In this document: piece after piece, positions 24,094-30,214 of the stretch
Numbering within the stretch: the stretch's first letter is position 1
How the letters are laid out: each line of letters begins with the position of its first letter
Source: Pusillimonas sp. UBA6240
Lineage (GTDB): Bacteria; Pseudomonadota; Gammaproteobacteria; Burkholderiales; Burkholderiaceae_B
DNA: 30,214 bases
NCBI GenBank assembly: GCA_002441445.1
Contig: DJWC01000017.1
Span: 71,628 to 101,841 of the forward strand
Reading direction: 5' to 3'
Program-made: the position numbers and the translations under genes
Notes under the pieces: generated by a model
Told to the model about the DNA's origin: nothing
Databases searched by the model: none
The model's input: the letters and a program-made list of their open reading frames with translations, nothing else

Positions 24094-25655
24094 CCGTGCA
24101 AAAAATCCATCCAGAAGCATTCCGGAAGCTATGTGATTCAGAGAGGCCGATGGCGCTCCTCGATGTCAGGGACCCGGTAGAGGTCGATCAAGGCCATGTT
24201 CCAGGCATGACGAACGTGCCTCGTAATCGCATCGAATTCCGGATCGCGCATCTGGTCCCGGATTGTTCGACGACGCTGGTCTTGTATTGCGACGGTAAAA
24301 GCGGCCGCTCAATCTCGGCGGCCAAGGCCTTGGCCGGTATGGGCTACGGTAGCGTCTGGGTGTTGGATGGAGGGCTGAAGGGTTGGGAAGACGCAGGTGG
24401 TCCTGTGGCGACGGGAAATAACGTGCCCAGCAAGCGATTCGGCGAAATGGTGAATAGAAATCACGCAGTGCCCATGATCGAAGCCCTGGCATTGCATAAG
24501 CTGATCCAGAAAGGAAGGGATATCGCCATTTGCGATGTGCGTACGCCAGGAGAGCATGCCGAAGCATGCATACCCAGGGGTATTTCGCTGCCCAGTTTTG
24601 ATATCGCCTGGCATGCTCAGGACTTGGCTCGCAAGCATGAATTGGTTGTGCTCCATTGTGCCGGGCGTACTCGCAGCATCATCGCGACGCGAACATTGTG
24701 CGAGTTGGGGATAGATAACGTTGTAGCGCTCGAGAATGGCACGATAGGTTGGCATCTTGCCGGCTTGCCTCTTCAACATGGTGCGCTCCTACCCGCGAAA
24801 GCGCCTCGGGCATCCATGGAAAGTGTCGCATATGCGGAGCGCAATGCCGGGGAAATTGCCGATGCAGCGGGCGTCAAGCGCATAGCGCCTAGCGCTTTGC
24901 AAGAATTGCTGGCGCGGCAGGGGGAAAATCGCTACGTGTTTGACATACGTGCTGTGGATGAATACCTACGTGGGCATATTGGAGGTAGCCTAGCTTTGCC
25001 GGGAGGTCAGGCGGTCCAGCGCATGGATGACTTCATCGCATTGCGGGGTGCGCCAATCGTGCTGGTAGGCGAAGGAGAAGCGCCGGCCAGTCTGACTGCC
25101 ACTTGGCTAATACGCATGGGTTGTCAGGACGTCTCTGTATTGGCCGGAGGCCTGGGCCGTTGGACAGCCGAAGGAGGAAGCCTGCATGTCGGCAACGAGA
25201 CAACACTCCCCTTGGGTTGGGAGCAGGTGCGTCGCTCGGCCCGGATGGTGTCCTTGTCGAAGCTGCCGCAGTGGCTAGCCGACGAGCCCGATATCCAACT
25301 GCTTGACGTGGATCATAGCGCCAACTTTCGGAAGGGGCATATCGCGGGCGCGCAGTGGCTGCCCCGAGCTTGGTTGGAGCAGCGCATCCATCACGCGGTG
25401 CCCTGCTTACGGACTACCGTCGTGCTGGTTAGCGCCGATGGTAGGCAGGCATGTTATGCCGCCGCCACGATGGCGGACCTGGGCTATGAGAACGTTTGGG
25501 TGCTGGATGGTGGAAGTAAAGCGTGGACGGCTGCGGGCATGCCTATCGAAAAAGAGGGCATAGGACACCAGAATGACGAACTGCTTCCTCCCTACAAGCG
25601 TGGAGTAAAGGCAATGCATGATTACATCCATTGGGAAACACAGCTGATCGCCTGA
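24090..25655 (+). CDS. Four-domain rhodanese-like sulfurtransferase
   Basis: A 521-residue protein made of four consecutive rhodanese domains, without signal peptide. Domain 1 (about 1-110) has an active-site Cys67 in CDGKSGR. Domain 2 (about 125-240) has Cys190 in CAGRTRS. Domain 3 (about 270-380) has VGEGEAP where the loop should be, with no cysteine. Domain 4 (about 395-505) has SADGRQA, Ser in place of Cys. Domains end in the usual VLDGG...GW pattern. Two potentially active and two degenerate domains suggest regulation or binding roles for the latter. It would move sulfane sulfur to a thiol or cyanide-like acceptor. It is translationally coupled to ligase B and lies just before monooxygenase 2, an unusual place for such a protein unless sulfur is handled in the pathway. 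A longer upstream frame starting at 23952 is an artefact of the ligase gene. Confidence 0.9.
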   Translation: MTVQKIHPEAFRKLCDSERPMALLDVRDPVEVDQGHVPGMTNVPRNRIEFRIAHLVPDCSTTLVLYCDGKSGRSISAAKALAGMGYGSVWVLDGGLKGWEDAGGPVATGNNVPSKRFGEMVNRNHAVPMIEALALHKLIQKGRDIAICDVRTPGEHAEACIPRGISLPSFDIAWHAQDLARKHELVVLHCAGRTRSIIATRTLCELGIDNVVALENGTIGWHLAGLPLQHGALLPAKAPRASMESVAYAERNAGEIADAAGVKRIAPSALQELLARQGENRYVFDIRAVDEYLRGHIGGSLALPGGQAVQRMDDFIALRGAPIVLVGEGEAPASLTATWLIRMGCQDVSVLAGGLGRWTAEGGSLHVGNETTLPLGWEQVRRSARMVSLSKLPQWLADEPDIQLLDVDHSANFRKGHIAGAQWLPRAWLEQRIHHAVPCLRTTVVLVSADGRQACYAAATMADLGYENVWVLDGGSKAWTAAGMPIEKEGIGHQNDELLPPYKRGVKAMHDYIHWETQLIA

Positions 25656-25709
25656 TGGGACGGGGCAATCAGCGCAGCATCATAAAAGATTCGCGGAGAC
25701 ACAAACCAC

Positions 25710-26876
25710 ATGAACTTCAACTTCAGTAAAACGCAGCAGGATCTCTACGAGTTGGTGGGATACTTGGCGCGCGAGCATTTTGCCCGCAGGGCCGAGGAGT
25801 CCGATCGGCTGAAAGCACTACCTCTGGATAACTTGCGTGACATGCACGAGCACGGGCTTCTGGGATTGACCATCTCGCGGGAGCATGGCGGCTTGGGTAG
25901 CGGTGTAATGGGTGAAGATCCGCTGCTTTACCTCTTGGCAATCGAACAGACTGCGCGGCTGGATCTTTCCACAGCGCACTGTTTGCATATTCATTTGCAT
26001 GCCACCCATTTGATTGATCAAGTCGCTACCGCGGAGCAGCGAAAGACCCTACTCGGCCCTGTGCTGGAGCGCGGTGCCCTGATCGGCGCGGTCGGTAGCG
26101 AGCCTGGGCGGACGGCACGCGGAGTGTACATGTTGAACACGACCGCTCAGGAATTCCCTGAGGGGGTCATTATCAATGGCAAGAAAAACTACGCCACGTT
26201 AGCAGGGGCTGCCGAATACATGATTGTCTTTGCCACATTGAAGGGGGCAAAGCCGGTGGAGGGGCATATTGGCGTTGCGGTGCCTCATGATGCCAAAGGC
26301 TATGAGGTAATCCAAAATTCATGGGATCCCATTGGGATGCGTTCTGCGGTCAGCCCGGATATTGTGCTGGATAATTGTATGGTGTCTAACTCCTTAATCA
26401 TTGGTCAGCCCGGTATATACCCGAATGATCGATGGCAGGCACGCCATTATCTGTCATTGGCCGCCCAATATCTGGGGGCTAGCGAAGGCTTGTTCGACTG
26501 CCTGACTGAATATATCCCTTTGCGAGGAACGGCGGCGGAACAATTCACTCAGTTGAGGCTGGGAGAAATCCGCGTTCTTATTGATTCGATACGCTGGCTG
26601 ATCTATCGATCAGCGTGGTTGTGGAACCAAGGAGACCTTCAGCAGGCAGAGTTGTTTTCGCTCGTAGCGCGACACCATGCAACACGCACGGTAATCGAAA
26701 TCATGGATAAAGCTGCTCAGATTTCAGGGTCGCACGCGTTGACCGGTACAGGCAAGTTTCAGCGCATGATGCGTGATTTGCGTATCCATACTTTGCACTC
26801 CAATGTCGACAAAACGGCGGCCACCATCGGGAAGTATCACTTGGGCCAGAACTTCGACATCACCGATCGGCTGTGA
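25710..26876 (+). CDS. Acyl-CoA-dehydrogenase-fold flavin monooxygenase 2 (DszC/SfnB-like)
   Basis: A 388-residue paralogue of the protein at 18016-19182. The C-terminus RDLRIHTLHSNVDK, with H360 and H363, closely follows the RDxRTHTLH motif of DszC and sulfur-acquisition oxidoreductases of the SfnB group. In DszC a His pair with this spacing lines the oxygenation site. It is expected to use reduced flavin and O2 to oxygenate its substrate. The start overlap with the next gene (GTGA at 26873-26876), or close proximity to it, pairs it with the flavin reductase. CGGAGA lies about 12 nt before the ATG. A plain acyl-CoA dehydrogenase remains possible. Confidence 0.78.
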   Translation: MNFNFSKTQQDLYELVGYLAREHFARRAEESDRLKALPLDNLRDMHEHGLLGLTISREHGGLGSGVMGEDPLLYLLAIEQTARLDLSTAHCLHIHLHATHLIDQVATAEQRKTLLGPVLERGALIGAVGSEPGRTARGVYMLNTTAQEFPEGVIINGKKNYATLAGAAEYMIVFATLKGAKPVEGHIGVAVPHDAKGYEVIQNSWDPIGMRSAVSPDIVLDNCMVSNSLIIGQPGIYPNDRWQARHYLSLAAQYLGASEGLFDCLTEYIPLRGTAAEQFTQLRLGEIRVLIDSIRWLIYRSAWLWNQGDLQQAELFSLVARHHATRTVIEIMDKAAQISGSHALTGTGKFQRMMRDLRIHTLHSNVDKTAATIGKYHLGQNFDITDRL

Positions 26877-26932
26877 ACCACGGCAGTGTCCATGCTGCAT
26901 GGCTCGCTACTATCATGAATGAAGGAATTCTC

Positions 26933-27427
26933 TTGACCGCTGAACTTGAATCCCGCCGGTTTCGTGATGCGCTACGTCGTTTTGCCACGGGCGTCACGAT
27001 CATCACCACCAGGACAAACGAGGGCATACCGATAGGCTTGACCGCTAACTCATTTAATTCGGTCTCCTTGACTCCGCCTTTGGTTCTATGGAGCCTCAAT
27101 AAACACTCCCGTAGCTTGCCCGTCTTCCTGAAATCCGAGCATTACGCGATCAACGTGCTTTGCGCTGATCAAATGAACCTTGCCGCCCGATTTGCTTCAC
27201 CTATTGAAGACCGGTTCGAGGGTGTGGATTGGCGTTCCGGCAAGGCTTCCATGCCTATATTCGATGAAAGTGTTGCCTGGTTCGAATGCGCGAGCGTACA
27301 CCAGTATGAAGGAGGGGATCACGTTATTTTTGTAGGCGAAGTGACCGATTTTGGCTATAGTGACCGCACCCCATTGCTTTATGCGGGGGGCGCTTATGGC
27401 GTGCCGGTTACGCACCCTGAACTGTAG
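26933..27427 (+). CDS. Flavin reductase (HpaC/DszD-type FMN-binding)
   Basis: A flavin reductase of the two-component monooxygenase type, 164 residues from this start. The family start FRDALRRFATGVTIITTR is followed by LTANSFNSVSLTPPLVLWSL (flavin-binding region), FAINVL-like strand YAINVL and the late motif GDHVIFVGEVTDF. It supplies free FMNH2 or FADH2 to the monooxygenases at 18016 and 25710. The start is uncertain. TTG 26933 has AAGGA 6 nt upstream and gives the normal length. GTG 26873 overlaps the preceding stop, and ATG 26915 has no ribosome site. It is the last gene of the operon and ends 12 nt from the convergent iclR-type gene. Confidence 0.9.
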   Translation: MTAELESRRFRDALRRFATGVTIITTRTNEGIPIGLTANSFNSVSLTPPLVLWSLNKHSRSLPVFLKSEHYAINVLCADQMNLAARFASPIEDRFEGVDWRSGKASMPIFDESVAWFECASVHQYEGGDHVIFVGEVTDFGYSDRTPLLYAGGAYGVPVTHPEL

Positions 27428-27439
27428 GTATCGATTGCA

Positions 27440-28288
27440 TTAATAGGGTTGCTGCTCTGCGAGCAGGCGTGATAATGCCCGTGTTTCCTTGAGCAATAGC
27501 TTGGCGATCTGATCACGTCGCGGCCCTTGCAGACGCGACGTGATGCCTGCGATACTTACCGCCGCATAGCAGGTGCCATTTGGGTTGAGGATAGGGGCGC
27601 CGATAGCTGCTACGCCGGGTAGAACGTCTTCATCATTGACGGCATAGCCGACTTTTCGGGATAGCTCTATTGCTTTCCGTAGGCGTGCCTCGGTCAACGA
27701 GCCGAATAAGGGAAAGCGGGGAGCGTTAATGGCAATGACTTGCTCGATTTCATCGTCGCTAAGCTGGAGCAGTAACGCCAAGCCGCCGGCACCGGCTCCG
27801 AGGGGGCGGCGTCCGCCGATGTCGAGCGTACGGGTTTTAATGATGAAATCGCCCTCGAGGCTGTCAATGCAGACGCCATCCATGCCGCTGCGCACGATCA
27901 GGAATACAGAGTCGCCGGTGCGGTTGGCCAGGTTTTGGAGGGTGGGTTGGCATATTTCGCGCAGGTTGTGATAGGGCGCTGCAGCTAGTCCAAGTTCATA
28001 TATGACGGGACCAAGCCTATAGCTTTTCGTTTTAGGATCTTGTACTACCATCCCCTGCGACATAAGGCCGCGCATGATGCGGTGAACGGTCGGGCGTTCA
28101 AGCTGCATGGCATTAGCGATGTCGACCAAGCGGCTGCCGTTTTGGCCGCATGAGCTGATTTCTTTCAGGATCAATATGGCGCGTTGTATGCTTTGCGTGC
28201 CTGGAAGGGCTTCGCTGAGGCCCGCGCTTTTATGCGAAGAGCGTTTTGCGCCCGTGCGGTTTTTGATGGTATGAGAGTCAGTGACCAT
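27440..28288 (-). CDS. IclR family transcriptional regulator
   Basis: A 282-residue regulator. An N-terminal winged helix-turn-helix (about 33-95, with RLVDIANAMQLERPTVHRIM as the recognition region) is followed by the IclR effector-binding domain (about 110-275, with ending GISIAG-like YAAVSIAGITSRLQG). It is the only dedicated regulator in the island, so it probably controls the pathway genes through the repeated motif (T/C)CAATATATGGACTA. A partial copy of that motif covers its own start codon, suggesting autoregulation. No clear ribosome site precedes ATG 28288. The effector is likely the substrate or an early intermediate. It is probably co-transcribed with the MFS gene upstream (73-nt gap). 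Confidence 0.93.
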   Translation of the reverse strand: MVTDSHTIKNRTGAKRSSHKSAGLSEALPGTQSIQRAILILKEISSCGQNGSRLVDIANAMQLERPTVHRIMRGLMSQGMVVQDPKTKSYRLGPVIYELGLAAAPYHNLREICQPTLQNLANRTGDSVFLIVRSGMDGVCIDSLEGDFIIKTRTLDIGGRRPLGAGAGGLALLLQLSDDEIEQVIAINAPRFPLFGSLTEARLRKAIELSRKVGYAVNDEDVLPGVAAIGAPILNPNGTCYAAVSIAGITSRLQGPRRDQIAKLLLKETRALSRLLAEQQPY

Positions 28289-28300
28289 GGACTAAGTGCC
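28284..28300 (+). promoter_or_regulatory. Partial operator-like motif over the iclR start codon
   Basis: The sequence ACCATGGACTAAGTGCC shares ATGGACTAA with the island motif but lacks the AT-rich left arm. It spans the regulator's start codon. It may be coincidental and is listed because it suits autoregulation. Confidence 0.3.
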
Positions 28301-28361
28301 TATTGTGAAGTGTCGTGCTGAACGCATGCCTTTGGCTTGGGGTGATAGCCGTGAGCAGGCG

Positions 28362-29612
28362 CTAATTGATCTGTCCCGCATCCGGTTGTGCTGCTAGAAG
28401 CGCGGTCGCCTTATTGATCCGATTGTAAGTGACTCCGAAAGCGGTGGTACATAATAGTCCGGCCAGACCAAGAATCAGCATAGTGGCAGTTACCCCAATG
28501 GACTCCATAATGGCGCCTGCGAAGAAATTGCCCAGCGGAGCGATGCCGAAGAAGGCGGTAGTGTATAAGCCTAAGACACGGCCCCTTTTTTCTGGGTGAA
28601 CGATGATTTGCAGATAGATATTGATTGCGGTGGCCGAGACCACGATGCCTATGCCGACCATGGTGATCGCGATACTCGCCGGTAGCAAGCTGCCGGATTG
28701 GGCGAACATTAGCATGCCGATCGCGCCCGCCGCGCTGCTGAAGCAGATGGCGCGTGGGAACGTTTTTATCTCGGTCTGGCGGGCAATCCATGCCAGACCA
28801 AGTAAGGCGCCGATGCCCGCGGAGCTAAGGAGATATCCTAGGATACGTGCGTCTTCCAGAAGCACGTCCCGAACGAATACTGGTGCCAGAATCAGGTAAG
28901 GCAAGTAGCAAAATCCAATCATGGCAAGCAGGCCTAAGGTGGCGCGTATCGGCAAATGTGACCACGCGTAAGCGGCTCCGGAACGCAGCTGTTGTGCGAT
29001 AGTGCTGTCAATCTCCACGACTTTGCTGGATGGAATTGAAATTTTATAAAGAGCGGCGATGACCAATAGGTAGCCGATACCGCTCAGAACAAAGCATAAT
29101 TGCTCGCCAAAGGCCGAGATGAGAAATCCCGCAATGATTGGCCCGATCAGCCTTCCCGCGTTGTTCATGAAGGCCATGAGCGCAACGGCATTGGGCATAT
29201 CTTGGGGATCGCTGATCATCTTTGGAAACATGGTATGCCGCAACGGCATGTCCAAAGCCTGGCAAGTGCCCAATATAGTCGTTATAAGCAAGATGAGAGG
29301 TATCGTTGCTGTGCCTGTCCAGACCAGGGAGGCAAGAATAAAAGCTTGTATGGCCGCTACAGTCTCAACAACGATCAGCGCTTTGCGCTGATCCAGGCGA
29401 TCGGCTATTACTCCGCCCATAGGGGATATGACCAAAAATGGGATCTCACCAGCAAAGGCGACGAAGCCAAGCAGCAATGGCGAACCGGTTGTGTTGTATA
29501 CCAGCCAAACGAGCGCAATACGCTGACACCAGATACCAATCAGGGCGGCGCCCTGGCCGGCCAGGAAAATCCGATAATCCCGATAGCCAAGCGCCCTCAG
29601 GGTATGTATCAT
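28362..29612 (-). CDS. MFS transporter (EntS/MFS_3 type)
   Basis: A 416-residue major facilitator protein with about 12 hydrophobic segments. The MFS motif A-like sequence GGVIADRLDQRKAL is in the loop after helix 2. The start RALGYRDYRIFLAGQGAAL is typical of the MFS_3/EntS exporter group. That group is mostly efflux, so export of a toxic intermediate or by-product is as likely as uptake. The ATG at 29612 has no recognisable ribosome site, but family alignment supports this N-terminus. An operator-like motif lies 17-35 nt upstream, so the gene is probably in the same regulon. The IclR regulator gene follows on the same strand. Confidence 0.9.
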   Translation of the reverse strand: MIHTLRALGYRDYRIFLAGQGAALIGIWCQRIALVWLVYNTTGSPLLLGFVAFAGEIPFLVISPMGGVIADRLDQRKALIVVETVAAIQAFILASLVWTGTATIPLILLITTILGTCQALDMPLRHTMFPKMISDPQDMPNAVALMAFMNNAGRLIGPIIAGFLISAFGEQLCFVLSGIGYLLVIAALYKISIPSSKVVEIDSTIAQQLRSGAAYAWSHLPIRATLGLLAMIGFCYLPYLILAPVFVRDVLLEDARILGYLLSSAGIGALLGLAWIARQTEIKTFPRAICFSSAAGAIGMLMFAQSGSLLPASIAITMVGIGIVVSATAINIYLQIIVHPEKRGRVLGLYTTAFFGIAPLGNFFAGAIMESIGVTATMLILGLAGLLCTTAFGVTYNRINKATALLAAQPDAGQIN

Positions 29613-30129
29613 TTAAATGGTTAAAATATAAATAGTCTATATATTGGAATAACGGTCGTTCGTTATAAATTATGATTTATGTTAAGAAGCCCATAATTAA
29701 TAACGAAGTTACGATTATCTTTTCTTGGTAAGCCCTTCGCATATTATATATAGATTTTATAAAAGTTCCATAATTTGGATTTTTTTATGCCCTTGGTTTT
29801 AACCCCATGGTTCTTCGGCTCATTCGCCGCTTGCGCTGTAGGTTTTTGGCCTGGCTCTAAATGGCTTTAGGCTGACGATGGTGCTCGCATCATGACTGGT
29901 GGCATGATAAACATGACTGGAAGCCTTGCATGTGCCTTGGCGGCATTTCTGGACGGAATGTCTTATAGGGCGGGTCGAGGTGTTGGCGCAGGCGGCGCTC
30001 ATCCAGCCGGCGTATGAGGACGCGATTGTGTCCCACCGTTTTGGCTGTTTTGTCGGGCTGGGAATTGTGGGCGGAACCCACCTACCGCTGATTAAGGGTC
30101 GATGGATACACAGAGGGTACACGGGCTAG
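29613..30129. other. AT-rich then GC-richer non-coding stretch, no recognisable gene
   Basis: Positions 29613-29800 are very AT-rich and contain the MFS promoter region. From about 29800 to 30120 the composition returns to coding-like values. Minus-strand frames of 63 and 100 codons are open here (29890-30081, 29820-30122), but neither shows a domain I recognise, and they overlap in different frames. The stretch may hold a decayed gene fragment beside the tRNA, such as an integrase or transposase remnant, but nothing in the sequence proves it. Confidence 0.35.
29629..29647 (-). promoter_or_regulatory. Operator-like motif copy (MFS-iclR unit)
   Basis: On the minus strand this reads CCAATATATAGACTATTTA, one mismatch from the core (A for G in TATGGACTA). 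It lies 17-35 nt before the MFS start codon, tying the transporter and the regulator gene to the regulon. Confidence 0.55.
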
Positions 30130-30163
30130 AAAAACAAAAACGCCAACCCGGAAGGATTGGCGT
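30130..30163 (-). terminator. Rho-independent terminator of the right-hand tRNA
   Basis: On the minus strand, 17 nt after the tRNA CCA end, the stem ACGCCAA/TTGGCGT (30163-30157 with 30146-30140) encloses an inner CC-TTCC-GG hairpin. TTTTTGTTTTT follows down to 30130. This is a strong intrinsic terminator. Confidence 0.88.
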
Positions 30164-30179
30164 AGATGCTTGATTCTAT

Positions 30180-30214
30180 TGGTGCCGGCTAGAGGAGTCG
30201 AACCCCCGACCTTC
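30180..30214 (-). tRNA. 3' part of a tRNA with encoded CCA, probably tRNA-Thr (cut by window edge)
   Basis: Read on the minus strand, the end shows GAAGGTC, then a T-arm (GGGGG-TTCGACT-CCTCT), the 3' acceptor strand AGCCGGC, discriminator A and CCA. The acceptor strand is complementary to the 5' acceptor strand of the left-end tRNA. The GAAGGTC just before the T-arm resembles the thrW-type tRNA-Thr(CGU) from memory. The anticodon itself is outside the window. Confidence 0.88.

Noticed and set aside
27452..27466. Perfect hairpin CTGCTC-TGC-GAGCAG between the convergent long operon and iclR
   Set aside because: It lies in the iclR coding end and has no T-run on either strand, so it is not supported as an intrinsic terminator.
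1..30214. CRISPR arrays, prophage genes, intact IS elements, riboswitches
   Set aside because: I looked for regularly spaced repeats, phage structural or integrase-like proteins, transposase frames and conserved leader structures, and saw none.

Overview
The window is a catabolic gene island of about 30 kb from a proteobacterium. The moderately high GC coding, the family mix (DppBCDF-type importer, IclR regulator, many acyl-CoA enzymes) and the tRNA sequence suggest a betaproteobacterium, possibly Alcaligenaceae (Bordetella/Achromobacter/Pusillimonas/Advenella-like). That placement is inference, because no marker gene is present. Both window ends lie inside a tRNA on the minus strand: the 5' part at the left end and the 3' part plus terminator at the right end. 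They look like the same isoacceptor, probably tRNA-Thr. No integrase or intact insertion sequence was found.

Layout, left to right. (1) 300-2662, minus: a peptide/opine-type substrate-binding protein followed by an SDR dehydrogenase. (2) 2919-5276, plus: an acyl-CoA carboxylase carboxyltransferase and an enoyl-CoA hydratase. These meet, tail to tail, (3) 5273-6920, minus: a 74-residue biotin carrier and a biotin carboxylase. (4) 7143-9637, plus: a fumarate-reductase/ketosteroid-dehydrogenase-type flavoprotein and an alpha/beta hydrolase. (5) 9969-27427, plus: one long, tightly packed, largely translationally coupled operon of SDR, second substrate-binding protein, acyl-CoA ligase A, two permeases, two ABC ATPases, DszC/SfnB-like flavin monooxygenase 1, acyl-CoA dehydrogenase, thiolase, two MaoC-type hot-dog proteins, acyl-CoA ligase B, four-domain rhodanese, monooxygenase 2 and flavin reductase. 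(6) 27440-29612, minus: an MFS transporter and an IclR-type regulator. (7) 29613-30179: AT-rich DNA without a recognisable gene.

How the parts fit. The ABC system imports a carboxylate or peptide-like compound, with two alternative binding proteins. Two related ligases activate acids as CoA thioesters. Acyl-CoA dehydrogenase, the MaoC pair, an SDR and the thiolase form a complete beta-oxidation turn. Two DszC-like proteins plus a flavin reductase form a two-component monooxygenase system. The KstD-like flavoprotein and alpha/beta hydrolase could desaturate and open a ring. The biotin-dependent carboxylase plus crotonase would process a short or branched acyl-CoA product. The rhodanese together with DszC/SfnB-type enzymes raises the possibility of a sulfur-containing substrate, but the substrate cannot be read from the sequence.

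The most informative non-coding signal is a repeated 17-19 bp motif, consensus (T/C)CAATATATGGACTA. It occurs in front of the six outward transcription starts, with a weaker copy over the iclR start. It is probably the operator of the island's own IclR regulator.
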